Shown: positions 9,170-17,722 of the stretch, piece after piece
How positions within the stretch are numbered: position 1 is the first letter of the stretch
Layout: the number at the start of each line of letters is the position of its first letter
The notes under the pieces: generated by a model
Seen by the model: the letters and a program-made list of their open reading frames with translations, nothing else
The model's database searches: none
What the model was told of the DNA's origin: nothing
Made by a program: the position numbers and the translations under genes
DNA from: Burkholderiales bacterium
GTDB lineage: Bacteria; Pseudomonadota; Gammaproteobacteria; Burkholderiales; Burkholderiaceae_C
Direction of reading: 5' to 3'
DNA: 64,000 nt
NCBI GenBank assembly: GCA_013044035.1
Contig: JABEVE010000055.1
Location: 1-64,000 of the forward strand

Positions 9170-9424
9170 TCAACGCCGCTCGTACTCGCGCATGCGCGGA
9201 CGGCCTCGCCAGTCAGGCGCATTCCAACGTGCGACCGCCGACGCCCAGTCTGCAGTCGTTTCTGGCTTTTCCCGAGTCATGGCCTCGGGGCCATGGACGC
9301 AGCCGAGCCCATCGCCATGTTCGCGTTGACAGACCAGCCGCGCCGTGGCGCCGATCCATTCACCCATGATCGCATCCTCTCGGTGACAGAGAGGGCAGGG
9401 TAGGAGGAGGGGGGATTCCGTCAT
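9170..9424 (-). CDS. Lar-like small zinc-binding protein
   Basis: 84 aa. It begins MTESPLLLPCPLCHRE, carries further cysteines in LVCQREHGDGLGC and ends with an AVARWNAP segment. This CPxC ... A-x-x-W-N layout is that of Lar-type restriction-alleviation proteins and related phage zinc proteins. Lar of the Rac prophage modulates type I restriction; activity here is inferred only from layout. The start at 9424 overlaps the upstream stop (ATGA) and is preferred over the track's 9445. It lies between a toxin/immunity pair and the helicase-PLD gene, on the same strand. Confidence 0.6.
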   Translation of the reverse strand: MTESPLLLPCPLCHREDAIMGEWIGATARLVCQREHGDGLGCVHGPEAMTREKPETTADWASAVARWNAPDWRGRPRMREYERR

Positions 9425-9732
9425 TCGAAGACTGCCTTGTGCCAATATGCCTTGTCGTTCCGAAACCAGTCAGCGAACTCGGGTTTGTCGAAGAGTGCCA
9501 ATTGGCGCATGTCAACGCTGTATCGGCGAAACATCGCTAGCAGTTCACGCAGCATGCCCTCGTCCACAAGGTGGGGCACGACGAGAATGCGCAGCGTGGG
9601 GCCGACCCCGTAATACCGAGCGATACAGGGCAGGCTCCGGAGCCATCTGAAAAAGGCATCTTCATCCCCGGCCGAGTAGAACCTGATGCTCCTGGCTTCT
9701 AACTCAACTGTGCCGGTGTCGTTGGTAGTCAT
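9421..9732 (-). CDS. Probable immunity protein of the adjacent toxin
   Basis: 103 aa from ATG 9732; the track's 158-aa start is upstream extension. It is an acidic, soluble protein with an aromatic C-terminus (EFADWFRNDKAYWHKAVF) and no recognised domain. It overlaps the toxin stop by 4 bp (ATGA) and the Lar-like start by 4 bp. Tight coupling downstream of a small polymorphic-toxin-like gene is the usual immunity-gene position, so the assignment rests on context, not on family recognition. Confidence 0.5.
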   Translation of the reverse strand: MTTNDTGTVELEARSIRFYSAGDEDAFFRWLRSLPCIARYYGVGPTLRILVVPHLVDEGMLRELLAMFRRYSVDMRQLALFDKPEFADWFRNDKAYWHKAVFE

Positions 9733-10331
9733 GGACGTCGCACACCTCCAGGGTAGACATTGACGTAGCCGCCGCCCGGTGTTTGCACGTCCCAGTGCGG
9801 GCCGCCATGGGCTTCCCCTCCCGGCCCCGTCGGCACCCACACATTGCCAGATCGATCTCGCCAACCGTGGCCTCGCCCGTTGGGGTTTCGCTCCCACTCG
9901 TCGCCGCCCTTGGGCGCACGGAGTCCATCTGCTTCGCTGGGCTTGCCAGGTGCCTTCGCCCCCTCAGGGTCGTAGGCGTCGGCAGGCGGCTGCGTGAACA
10001 TGGCCCGCTGTTCGTGCATCTCATGCAACGCGGCTGCTCCTGCAATGGCAACTGCAGCGGCGGCAATCGGATGCTCGTTGGCCTCGTGCGCGATGCAGGC
10101 CCCGGCAGCCGCATCGCCGGCGAGCGGCGCGACCGCGCCAGCGAGCATGGGAGTTGCGCCGGTGGCAGCTGCTTCAGGGCGTAGTAGCGCAGGCTGCCGC
10201 TCTCGATGCACCATGGCACCCGCCAGAACACCCAGAAACCCGGCCTGAGTTGGCCCACCGAACAGGAGCGCGAGCAGGGCAGCCACAAACAGGCGGTGCC
10301 AGCGCGGCCGCCGCCGCTGGCGGTCCGTCAC
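9729..10331 (-). CDS. Small membrane-anchored polymorphic-toxin-like protein
   Basis: 200 aa from a GTG at 10331 with gaggt eight bases upstream; the 353-aa track ORF extends into non-coding sequence. A basic N-terminus precedes a hydrophobic segment (LFVAALLALLFGG) that may act as signal or anchor. An Ala/Gly-rich linker follows, then a Gly/Trp-rich C-terminal domain with RGHGWRDRSGNVWVP and GGPHWDVQTPGGGYVNVYPGG. That domain resembles a C-terminal polymorphic toxin domain (Ntox37-like, probably a nuclease); catalytic residues are not established. It is followed by a coupled candidate immunity gene. There is no RHS or filamentous-haemagglutinin repeat, so delivery is unclear. Confidence 0.55.
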   Translation of the reverse strand: MTDRQRRRPRWHRLFVAALLALLFGGPTQAGFLGVLAGAMVHRERQPALLRPEAAATGATPMLAGAVAPLAGDAAAGACIAHEANEHPIAAAAVAIAGAAALHEMHEQRAMFTQPPADAYDPEGAKAPGKPSEADGLRAPKGGDEWERNPNGRGHGWRDRSGNVWVPTGPGGEAHGGPHWDVQTPGGGYVNVYPGGVRRP

Positions 10332-10841
10332 AACGGACCTCGGCAGGAAATCTTGGTATCGCCCATGCCGGAAGGATACTGCGCTCGGCGGCTCTCCCCG
10401 GCGCGGATCGAACGATTGTGCCAGGTGCAATGCCTGACAGCTTGGCCGCCGCCTCATCTGCCGCTGTTGATAACCGCAATAATCATCAACGTGCGATTTT
10501 TGGCGTAACTCGCCCCCTCTGCGGCCGCGATGCTCACGCAAGCGCCGCAAGTAGCTGATTCGGCGGGTGATCTGCGCCGCGTCGGCATCCTGGGTGCCTT
10601 TGCTCCATCTCGGCGGCGTGGCCGCAGCGGCCCATTCGGGGTGCGCTGTCGGGGCTGGCTCCCACGTCCTGCAGCGCACCCTCATCGCACGAAAAGACTT
10701 GCGCAAGACGCGAGGATGCGAAACACTACGAATCGGGGCATGTCTCGCAAGCGGCCCTTCCTCGTGTTGTCGTTGTTGTGGTTCCCGCAAGGGATGGCCC
10801 GCCGGGAACAGTCCGGCAACTCATTTCGCATCGGAGGGAAT
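10332..10841. other. 510-bp intergenic region between divergent units
   Basis: No convincing gene is seen. Open frames on both strands lack good starts and look like GC-rich shadows. The only structure noted is a short inverted repeat GTTGAT-N13-ATCAAC at 10466-10490 in a locally AT-rich patch, which could mark the divergent promoter area. Confidence 0.4.
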
Positions 10842-11069
10842 ATGGCCGCGGCCGTCAAAGTCTTTGTCGTCGATTTCATGGGCAAGCAGCACCTGGTGCG
10901 CGCGCTCACCCAGCGCGGCGCCGCGCGCGGCCTGGTGGAATCCATGGTGTCCACCGCGCTCACGGGCACGCACCCGGCAACCCAGGATGAACTGATCGAG
11001 TTGATTCAGAAGGGCCAGGCGATCATCGACGTCACCGCGACCGAAACGGCCGTCGCCAGCGAAGCCTAG
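10842..11069 (+). CDS. Small hypothetical protein
   Basis: 75 aa, starting at the ATG preceded by cggagggaat, a strong Shine-Dalgarno; the longer track ORF starts too early. The sequence is soluble with no Cys or membrane segment and I do not recognise it. It is followed after 19 bp by another hypothetical gene and then by a large tyrosine recombinase, all co-oriented, so it may be part of an element-maintenance operon. Confidence 0.55.
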   Translation: MAAAVKVFVVDFMGKQHLVRALTQRGAARGLVESMVSTALTGTHPATQDELIELIQKGQAIIDVTATETAVASEA

Positions 11070-11088
11070 ACATCCCGCCGAGGCGTCC

Positions 11089-11670
11089 ATGGACGAGATC
11101 AACCCCTCAGTTGCGGCACACGATGCTGCGGTCGAACCAACATTCTGGCGGGTGAGGCCACCGGTCGTCGGCCGCCCCATCGAGTTCGACGCGGCCAGCG
11201 GCGCAATCGGCATTCTCAGCCTGCCCATCGAGGCGGGCGTTCTGGCCATCGTGCTCGATGGCACGGCCCAGGAGCGCGACACGCCGGCCGGGAGCGCGCT
11301 GGGGATCATGTTCGACGCGATCGATCGGATGGTGGCCGCGAACTTCGCCTGCACTTCGGGCAACATCCAGTGGGTGAACATCGGTCGCGACGGGATCCTG
11401 CGTTGGGTCTCGCCGGCGCGCAATGTCGATGGAAGGACGGTGATTCTGCGCACGGTCCCCCTTCGTTGCTTCCCCGAATCGGTTGGATCGACGATCGACT
11501 TCGCGTTCATCTACGGCTCTCACGCGCGGCTGGCGTTGACCGCGGGCGTGCTCAACTTTCCGCGCCTCGTCTCGGCCATGATCGCCGCTGGTTCGCTCGC
11601 GTCCGAAGGCGGGAAGCCCCGCGCGAACCTCCCCGGCGCTCGTCGGCGCTCGCAGTCAGGCACATTCTGA
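11089..11670 (+). CDS. Hypothetical protein
   Basis: 193 aa with gaggcgtcc upstream of the ATG. It appears to be a compact alpha/beta protein (VLAIVLDGTAQERD, GNIQWVNIGRDGILRW) with no motif I can assign. It is co-oriented with the small gene before it and the recombinase 21 bp after it. No function is proposed. Confidence 0.55.
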   Translation: MDEINPSVAAHDAAVEPTFWRVRPPVVGRPIEFDAASGAIGILSLPIEAGVLAIVLDGTAQERDTPAGSALGIMFDAIDRMVAANFACTSGNIQWVNIGRDGILRWVSPARNVDGRTVILRTVPLRCFPESVGSTIDFAFIYGSHARLALTAGVLNFPRLVSAMIAAGSLASEGGKPRANLPGARRRSQSGTF

Positions 11671-11691
11671 CGGCCTGGCCGTCTGCGATGC

Positions 11692-13590
11692 ATGCAACAG
11701 CCTCAAGGCTCGACACGTCGACGCCGTGTCGAGCCTGCATTGCGTCAACTCGGGCGGGCTCATTTTGCATTCATGCGCGGCTATGTCCAGGGGCTGGACA
11801 TGATCGCCCTGTGGGACCGCTACCTCAACCTCGAGGGCGACGCGACCGACGCGCGCATCGTCAAGAGCACCCTGCGATGGATTCGCCAGGCACTGGCCCT
11901 GGTTGCCCTGCGGGAGGGCAAGCACAGCATGGCCCGCGTCATGCGTCTGGACGTCACCCACCTCGAATCCGTCGCGGAGGCGCCCACTCTGGACGAGTTC
12001 ATTGAGGAACAAGGAATCGAGGATCTACGGGAGTCCGAGCAGATCGAAGCGTGGGCAGAGCGCTGGGGCACGCCCTCGAAACGTGAGCGCACCCGCATGC
12101 GGATCATGGAGCGGCAACTCGCCGCGCTGCGCGAGCTCGAGGCGCTCGCGGCCCAAAAGCCTCAGGCACAGGATCGCGTGCGCGCCTGGTTGCCGGCGGC
12201 AATCGCCAATCGTCTCGAGGCGCAGGGCGTGATGACGTTGGCCGGCCTCGTGACCTTCATCAACGCCGGCGGGCGCGGTTGGTGGCGCAAGATACCTGGC
12301 ATCGGAGAGACAAAGGCCGGGCGGCTGGTGACATGGCTGGTGGCAAACTCGCTCGAGTTGGGCGCCTCCCCCAGCGAGTACGTGACCGGCATGCCGCCGA
12401 TGGCCCTCGCGGATGCGATGCCGGCGACGGCGATCATCCCTCTGGAGCGCGTGCAACTGACGTCCGCCCTCGACGGTTCGACAGGGCTCTATCGTCAGCG
12501 CATGGCGCACTGCATGTTCGAAGCCGACAACGACCTTCAGGCGATTCATGTATGGCTTGCAGAGTACAGGGGGCATACCTTGCGCTCGTATCGCCGCGAG
12601 GCCGAGCGATTCCTGCTCTGGAGTGTCGTCGCCCGCGGCAAGCCGCTTTCGAGCATGACCCGGGAGGACGTTCTCGGGTATGTGCAGTTCCTGCATGACC
12701 CGCAGCCAGCGGCGCAATGGTGCGCCCCCCGCTCGCGGCCCAGGTCAAGTTCAGCATGGCGTCCGTTCGAGGGGCCGCTCGGCGATGGTCCAGTCGCCTT
12801 CTCGGTTCGGGTCATCGGGCGCCTCATGCAATTTCTCGTCGACCAAGGCTACCTGGTTGCCAATGCGGCCGCAGGGATTCGCGCCAACAAACGGCCGAGC
12901 CTGCGGCAACAGTTCGGCTCACGTCGCCTGTCGGCCGAGCAATGGCGCATGCTGCGCGACGGGGTGGGGCAGGGCGATGGCCTGCGCGAGAGGCGTCTCG
13001 GGTTGATCCTCGACTTCCTCTACACGACCGGGCTGCGCATCTCGGAGCTGGCTGCAGCGCGATTCACCCACCTGCAGCGCGTGTCCGACGAAGATGGCGT
13101 GCCTGGCTGGATGCTTGCCGTGTTGGGCAAAGGTGCCAAGTGGCGCGAGGTACCGGTCCCTGATCATGTCGTCGAAACGGCGCTTGCGCTCGCCCAAGAA
13201 CGCGGCGCAAGTTGGGATGGGGCCTCACCGGAGAGTTGCGGCGCCCACATGATCGGCGCCATCGCGGGCCGTACCTTCGGCGAGCGGCCGCCGGCGGCGG
13301 CCGGCATTACGACTGCGGCGATCGCCGCCGAGGTGCGGCGCCACGTCCACGCTGTCGCCGATCGCGTGCGAGCGCACCATCCGCATGATGCACAGAGGAT
13401 TGAGCAAGCCTCGGTCCACTGGCTGCGCCACACGCACGTGTCGCACTCTTTGGAGAACGGCGCGGATCCAGAATGTGTGCGAGAGAACGTCGGGCATGCA
13501 TCTCTGGCGACCACGTCAATCTACGCCTCGACGGAGCAGCGCAAACGCCTCGCGGCGATGCGCCGGGTGTGGGCCAAGGTGGCCGATTGA
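11692..13590 (+). CDS. Large tyrosine recombinase (DUF3701-type integrase)
   Basis: 632 aa. The N-terminal third (HFAFMRGYVQGLDMIALWDRYL ... a helix-hairpin-helix-like PGIGETKAGRLVTWL) matches the DUF3701 module of large phage-integrase-family proteins. The catalytic half has the arginine in TTGLRISELAAAR, HWLRHTH (H576, R579), GH (601-602) and the nucleophile Tyr611 in ATTSIYAS, so the R-H-R-H-Y set looks complete. It could be the integrase or a resolution recombinase of the host element. Start 11692 has a weak Shine-Dalgarno but keeps the conserved HFAFMRG region. Confidence 0.85.
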   Translation: MQQPQGSTRRRRVEPALRQLGRAHFAFMRGYVQGLDMIALWDRYLNLEGDATDARIVKSTLRWIRQALALVALREGKHSMARVMRLDVTHLESVAEAPTLDEFIEEQGIEDLRESEQIEAWAERWGTPSKRERTRMRIMERQLAALRELEALAAQKPQAQDRVRAWLPAAIANRLEAQGVMTLAGLVTFINAGGRGWWRKIPGIGETKAGRLVTWLVANSLELGASPSEYVTGMPPMALADAMPATAIIPLERVQLTSALDGSTGLYRQRMAHCMFEADNDLQAIHVWLAEYRGHTLRSYRREAERFLLWSVVARGKPLSSMTREDVLGYVQFLHDPQPAAQWCAPRSRPRSSSAWRPFEGPLGDGPVAFSVRVIGRLMQFLVDQGYLVANAAAGIRANKRPSLRQQFGSRRLSAEQWRMLRDGVGQGDGLRERRLGLILDFLYTTGLRISELAAARFTHLQRVSDEDGVPGWMLAVLGKGAKWREVPVPDHVVETALALAQERGASWDGASPESCGAHMIGAIAGRTFGERPPAAAGITTAAIAAEVRRHVHAVADRVRAHHPHDAQRIEQASVHWLRHTHVSHSLENGADPECVRENVGHASLATTSIYASTEQRKRLAAMRRVWAKVAD

Positions 13591-13745
13591 GCATCCGCGC
13601 CGCGGGCGCGGGAGAGGCTGTTGCCTCATCGGCGGGCAACCTAGCCCAAGCCTTGCCAGCGTTGAGGATTTTGGCGCGAACGGCGACTCTGTCCACAGAA
13701 TCTGTGAAGAACCTCGGCTGCGGCACGCGCCCGCCGCCGGCGCCT

Positions 13746-15059
13746 TCAAAACCCCGGTGACATCCCCGGCGCAGCGTCCTCGCCATCGTCGATCGCACCC
13801 GCAGGCCCGCCATCGGGCGCGAGAGCCTCGATCACGCCGTCCAGTCCATTCGAGGCTGGCAGGCGAGAAAGCTGCGTTGGCTCATCCGCGATGCGCTGGG
13901 CCTCGACGGCGATCGCGAGGCAGTCCGCGGTGGACAAGAGCCAGTGCTGCAGCCGTCCCTGTTCAGAGGGCCTTTCGACCAGGATTTGTGCGTGCCAGCG
14001 ATAGAGGGCGCTGGTCGCGTCATCGCGCGTCTGGGCGATCGCGACCGGGATGGCACCTCGAGGATCCCTGCGTGGGCCCTGGTTTCCCCCGCCCGAGCGC
14101 ACCGTGAAGATCCCCGTGTCGCCGCTGCGGGTGATCACGCTGAGCGCACCACTGCTATTGGCCGGCAGCACCGGGGCATCGGCCACCAGGTGTTCAGACG
14201 CCGGCACGATCACGCGAGCCAAATTCATCTCGCCCGGAATCAGGCGCATCAACGCTTGCGCGGCGCGGACCGACCAGTCGGAGATGTGCGAGCTTTTGGC
14301 CGCCTCCTGGTGCGCGGCGTAGATGACCTCGTAGACCATCCCGACATAGTTCAGCGCGACATTGACAGCGGCCTGTTGCGATAGCCCCCCCACCACGAGC
14401 TGGGCCTGCAATGGCGTCATCACCTCAGCGCGGATCGCTTTCGGCTGAAGCGATGCGAGGCGCTGCGCGCTGAGCGGGCAGCCAGGCGCTTGCAGCTGCG
14501 AAACCGCCGCCGTGAAGGCATCCATACGGGCCTCCAGCTCGGAACGCGTGGCTCGGCGCTGCTCGAAGGCCAGGCCATACGCCACTGAGCGCAAGACGTG
14601 AAAGAAGTTCTTCGAACTGACCCTATAGAGCTGCTCGCCATGGCCGTTCGGCGGGCCGTCTTTGGCGCGCACGATGTATTCGCGGCGGTTGCCCGATGGC
14701 ATCCGCACGAGCGTGACGAAGCATCCATCGGCAACCGTCGCCGCATAGAGTTCCGTGCCGATTGCAACGTCCACGCGTGCATCGCTCGCGTCGAAATTGG
14801 CGAAATTGCGGCAGGCCGCCTGGCTGACGCTGCGCATTGCTCCGGGTAGGATTTCGCACCCCGCCCGTTGTGCCGCGGCGGCAAATGCTTCCCGGTCGAC
14901 ATCCTCCTCGAAGTAGAAGGCCGCCGGCGATGCGTAGGAAAAAGGGGTGATCCGGTCGAACACGCCTGTGAGGTGGTCGATCTGCTGCCCGAAGCGGCGG
15001 GGCACGATCAGCCACCCATGGCCGCTGTCAACGACGCGCTGCAAAGTCACGTGCTTCAT
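13746..15059 (-). CDS. Hypothetical protein of conjugative-element type
   Basis: 437 aa, no recognised catalytic motif, no signal peptide. It begins MKHVTLQRVVDSGHGWLIVPRRF and has a central REYIVRAKDGPPNG segment and an acidic, Gly/Asp-rich C-terminus. It is 9 bp downstream of ardC on the same strand, so almost certainly co-transcribed. It probably belongs to the accessory transfer functions; nothing in the sequence gives a reaction. A 155-bp gap separates it from the convergent recombinase. Confidence 0.6.
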   Translation of the reverse strand: MKHVTLQRVVDSGHGWLIVPRRFGQQIDHLTGVFDRITPFSYASPAAFYFEEDVDREAFAAAAQRAGCEILPGAMRSVSQAACRNFANFDASDARVDVAIGTELYAATVADGCFVTLVRMPSGNRREYIVRAKDGPPNGHGEQLYRVSSKNFFHVLRSVAYGLAFEQRRATRSELEARMDAFTAAVSQLQAPGCPLSAQRLASLQPKAIRAEVMTPLQAQLVVGGLSQQAAVNVALNYVGMVYEVIYAAHQEAAKSSHISDWSVRAAQALMRLIPGEMNLARVIVPASEHLVADAPVLPANSSGALSVITRSGDTGIFTVRSGGGNQGPRRDPRGAIPVAIAQTRDDATSALYRWHAQILVERPSEQGRLQHWLLSTADCLAIAVEAQRIADEPTQLSRLPASNGLDGVIEALAPDGGPAGAIDDGEDAAPGMSPGF

Positions 15060-15068
15060 CGCTCGCCC

Positions 15069-16286
15069 TCACATGCCCATGCTGGGGAATGCCTCAGCCG
15101 CCGGATCGGCCGCCATGATCGGCGGTGCGGCCACGACGACCGCTTCCTGCGCTTCAGCTTCGCGTAGGCGTTGCGCCATCCGTTGCTCCATGGCGCCCAG
15201 GACGAAATCGGCTGCCGCCGATGCATCCCTCGCCGCCGAATACGCCGCGTTCTCGCTCTTCTTGAGTTCGGCCAACCAGTGCCCGACGTAACCGGCCGAC
15301 GCGGTAAGCGCGTATTCAACGCCCAGGTCCGCGCAAATCATCGCCGCTGCCATCTCGGCCACAAGTTCCTCGCGAGCGCGCTCGGCCAGGCATTCCGATT
15401 CGACGACGTCGCTCTCGCCACCCCAGAGCGCACCGACGAAACGCCCGAGGCGATGCCCCGCGCCGGTTGAGTGAGCGATCTCGTGGGCGACCGTGGCAAC
15501 GTATCCACCCATGGTCTTGAACTGCGACTGCATGGGCAGGTATGCCGTGTCGCTACGCACGCTGTAACGTGGTTGATTCGACGGGGTTTCCACCACTTTC
15601 AGGCCCGATTCGCGCATGGCGTCGATCATGATCTGAACCTGTTCGCGCCGCGCATCTTCGCTCACGTTACGTCCGTGGCATGCCTCGCGCAATTTGCGAT
15701 TCAGGCGCCGCTCGTCGATTCCGGCGCATTGCTCAAGGTTGTAGACGTGGTAGTTGACGCACACCATGCGGGAAAGCTCATCCTGCGCGTGAGCCCAGGT
15801 GATTGCTCGCCTGGAGAAACCGCTCGCGTCGGGAACGCCGACGGACAGTCGGGATTCGATCTCCGCGGCCGAAACGCGACGCTCCTCGGCGCTCACCGTA
15901 CGGACGGTGATGCCACGGCTGTCCTGCGCGACAACCGTGACCGGCTTGCCGTCCAGGAAGACGTGAGCCTGCTTGCGGGTCCAGAAGTCATCGCGCTTCC
16001 AGAACTCGACCACCGTGGGAGCGACGTCCAAAAGGTGCCCTCCCAAATCCCTCACCTGTCGTTCCGTGAGCCACCCCGGCGAAGACCAATCCGTCCCGAG
16101 GACCAACTGGACGCGGTTGCCACCCTCGTAGCGATGTCCGCTGACGGCGTTGAACGGCCGCCCAGGCGCGATCAGACGCCATGTGCGCTCCCATTGGCCA
16201 ACGCCCGCCGTCGCCATGGCGATGAGCCTTTCGGTGAGCGCGCGACGCGCCGTCGCGCGCTCACCGTTTGATCCGGGGATCTTCAT
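15069..16286 (-). CDS. ardC: ArdC-like antirestriction protein (ssDNA-binding N-terminus plus zincin)
   Basis: 405 aa from ATG 16286 with a gaccgag Shine-Dalgarno; the 428-aa track start is less likely. The N-terminal about 150 residues (GVGQWERTW, YEGGNRVQLVL, TRKQAHVFLDGKPV) match the ArdC N-terminal ssDNA-binding domain. The C-terminal half is a metallopeptidase-like zincin with H268-ExxH272 (HEIAHSTG) and a downstream glutamate in REELVAEMAAAM. ArdC-type proteins protect incoming single-stranded conjugative DNA from host restriction. The active-site residues are intact. Confidence 0.85.
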   Translation of the reverse strand: MKIPGSNGERATARRALTERLIAMATAGVGQWERTWRLIAPGRPFNAVSGHRYEGGNRVQLVLGTDWSSPGWLTERQVRDLGGHLLDVAPTVVEFWKRDDFWTRKQAHVFLDGKPVTVVAQDSRGITVRTVSAEERRVSAAEIESRLSVGVPDASGFSRRAITWAHAQDELSRMVCVNYHVYNLEQCAGIDERRLNRKLREACHGRNVSEDARREQVQIMIDAMRESGLKVVETPSNQPRYSVRSDTAYLPMQSQFKTMGGYVATVAHEIAHSTGAGHRLGRFVGALWGGESDVVESECLAERAREELVAEMAAAMICADLGVEYALTASAGYVGHWLAELKKSENAAYSAARDASAAADFVLGAMEQRMAQRLREAEAQEAVVVAAPPIMAADPAAEAFPSMGM

Positions 16287-16506
16287 CGTTCTCGGTCTGT
16301 TTAGTTTCGCAACGATGTTGCATGCGAACTCGACACTGGCGGTCGAGGGTGTCAATCCATGCTATGAGAGTTGCCACGCTGCGCGCGATTTTTTTTGCCC
16401 CTTAAGTTGAGGGGGCAGAGCGAAATGATCAATCGCCCGGAACGGCTTGCATGGGTGATTCGCGGCGTCGAAAATATGATGCACCAATATGCTTGGAGGG
16501 AACAAA
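16287..16506. other. 220-bp divergent intergenic region
   Basis: This lies between ardC (minus) and a plus-strand gene. It contains an eight-T run at about 16390-16397 without an adjacent stable hairpin. No clear -35/-10 pair could be fixed by eye. It presumably carries both promoters. Confidence 0.4.
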
Positions 16507-17166
16507 ATGAGCAGCCAGACCACTGTCGTGGAGCGTTTGGCGCTGCGCCTCGCGGCGCGCCCGCTCGCCGGTCCGGAATTCCATGCCCTGGGCGCGTTCG
16601 CCGATGCGCTCGATGTCGAATCCGTCGATGCCGACCACCAGATGCTCAGTGCCCGCGCTGAACTCGGTTCCCGGCAGCGACCGACACCAGCCTCGCTGCG
16701 CGTGGAACTGGCGCCTGGTCAGGTCCGCCTGACCTTGACGCTCCCGGCGTCGCTCAGCAGCGGCGTCGAAGACAGCATCGCGGCGCTGGCCAATTGCCAA
16801 CGCGTTCCGCAGTTCGGGGGCGAAGCATTCCTTCGCTGTGCGGACATCCCGCATAGCGTCGACGCGGACGATTTGGTCGGGCGCATCGTCTTCGAAATCC
16901 GGCACCTGTGGTTCACAGCGCTGCAGGTTCTGGTCAACCTCGACAGGCTCGGAAGCCGCACGTCCTGCGCGATCCTCAGCGAAAGGCCGATCGACGAGGC
17001 CACGATCAGCCGCGCCTGTGGCAATTGCCCGGTCTCGACCTCAAGGGCCGAGGCCGAACTTGACGACAACAGCAGCATCGCGACGCTCGTCTACGCGATG
17101 TGCGACGCGACCACACTGCGGGCGGGCCTGAAAGGCATTCCGGGGGTGACGGACGTCATTGGCTGA
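16507..17166 (+). CDS. Hypothetical protein
   Basis: 219 aa. ATG 16507 is preceded by ggagggaacaaa, so it is preferred to the track's 16489, which would place the Shine-Dalgarno inside the gene. Residues about 10-110 alternate hydrophobic strands and helices, and LRVELAPGQVRLTLTLPASL suggests a beta-rich core. There is no recognised domain. It stands alone on the plus strand within a minus-strand region. Confidence 0.55.
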   Translation: MSSQTTVVERLALRLAARPLAGPEFHALGAFADALDVESVDADHQMLSARAELGSRQRPTPASLRVELAPGQVRLTLTLPASLSSGVEDSIAALANCQRVPQFGGEAFLRCADIPHSVDADDLVGRIVFEIRHLWFTALQVLVNLDRLGSRTSCAILSERPIDEATISRACGNCPVSTSRAEAELDDNSSIATLVYAMCDATTLRAGLKGIPGVTDVIG

Positions 17167-17217
17167 GGAGGGCGCGGCGTACCGCTCGGACGCGTGATCG
17201 CCCCAGCCGCGGCCCAC

Positions 17218-17439
17218 CTACATCGCGGGTCCGAGCCCCGTGGGGGCGTTGAGCATGCTCCACTCGGTGGCCAGGTCAATGACCTTCGGCGGAAGATCAT
17301 GCTCGTTCTCGACCATCTCGCCGGTGGCGAGATCGATGATAGCGGCGCCATCGTCTTCCGAGTCGAGCATGGTCAGCGATGGTTCCATACGGTAGCCAAG
17401 ACTTTCGAGTTCGGCCTGGATTGCGGCGGCGCGGCTCAT
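17218..17439 (-). CDS. Small hypothetical protein
   Basis: 73 aa from ATG 17439 with gggaaggagtgag upstream; the track's 86-aa version starts too early. It is an acidic protein (MLDSEDDGAAIIDLATGEMVENEHD). It lies immediately downstream of another small minus-strand gene with almost no spacing, implying co-translation. Family not recognised. Confidence 0.55.
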   Translation of the reverse strand: MSRAAAIQAELESLGYRMEPSLTMLDSEDDGAAIIDLATGEMVENEHDLPPKVIDLATEWSMLNAPTGLGPAM

Positions 17440-17440
17440 C

Positions 17441-17647
17441 TCACTCCTTCCCATCCGCCGCGCGGCGGATGTCGGCAATTTCGTTCATCGCGACCTGCAG
17501 CGGCGACGCCGCGCTGAACGCCGCAAATTCGCGATCCTGCTCGGCGAACGCCGCGCGCTGCGCCGGCGACATCTCCGGTGCGTTCATCAGCCGCTCGTCG
17601 GCCGCTCGAAGCTCGCCAAAGCTGATGGCGCTTGCATTGTGTCCCAT
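17441..17647 (-). CDS. Small hypothetical protein
   Basis: 68 aa with a good Shine-Dalgarno (gagggcaac). It is charged and helical (SPAQRAAFAEQDREFAAFSAASP), with no known domain. It is 75 bp downstream of the DarB-like gene, separated by an AT-rich palindromic segment that probably holds its own promoter. Confidence 0.55.
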   Translation of the reverse strand: MGHNASAISFGELRAADERLMNAPEMSPAQRAAFAEQDREFAAFSAASPLQVAMNEIADIRRAADGKE

Positions 17648-17681
17648 GTTGCCCTCAAAAACGTTGACGCATACATTGACT

Positions 17682-17695
17682 ATAAAGTACTTTAT
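17682..17695. promoter_or_regulatory. AT-rich 14-bp palindrome upstream of small-gene pair
   Basis: ATAAAGTACTTTAT is a perfect palindrome in an otherwise GC-rich region. On the minus strand it runs into a TATAGT -10-like hexamer. It may be an operator overlapping the promoter for the two small genes. Confidence 0.4.
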
Positions 17696-17722
17696 GTCGC
17701 CTGCGTGGGTTTTTCCAGCCTT

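Noticed and set aside
10332-10790. N-terminal 153 residues of the 353-aa toxin ORF
   Set aside because: The composition is Arg-rich shadow-like, and a GTG with a good Shine-Dalgarno just before the hydrophobic segment gives a better start.
16390-16397. T8 run as an intrinsic terminator
   Set aside because: There is no adjacent stable hairpin and it lies in a divergent promoter region.
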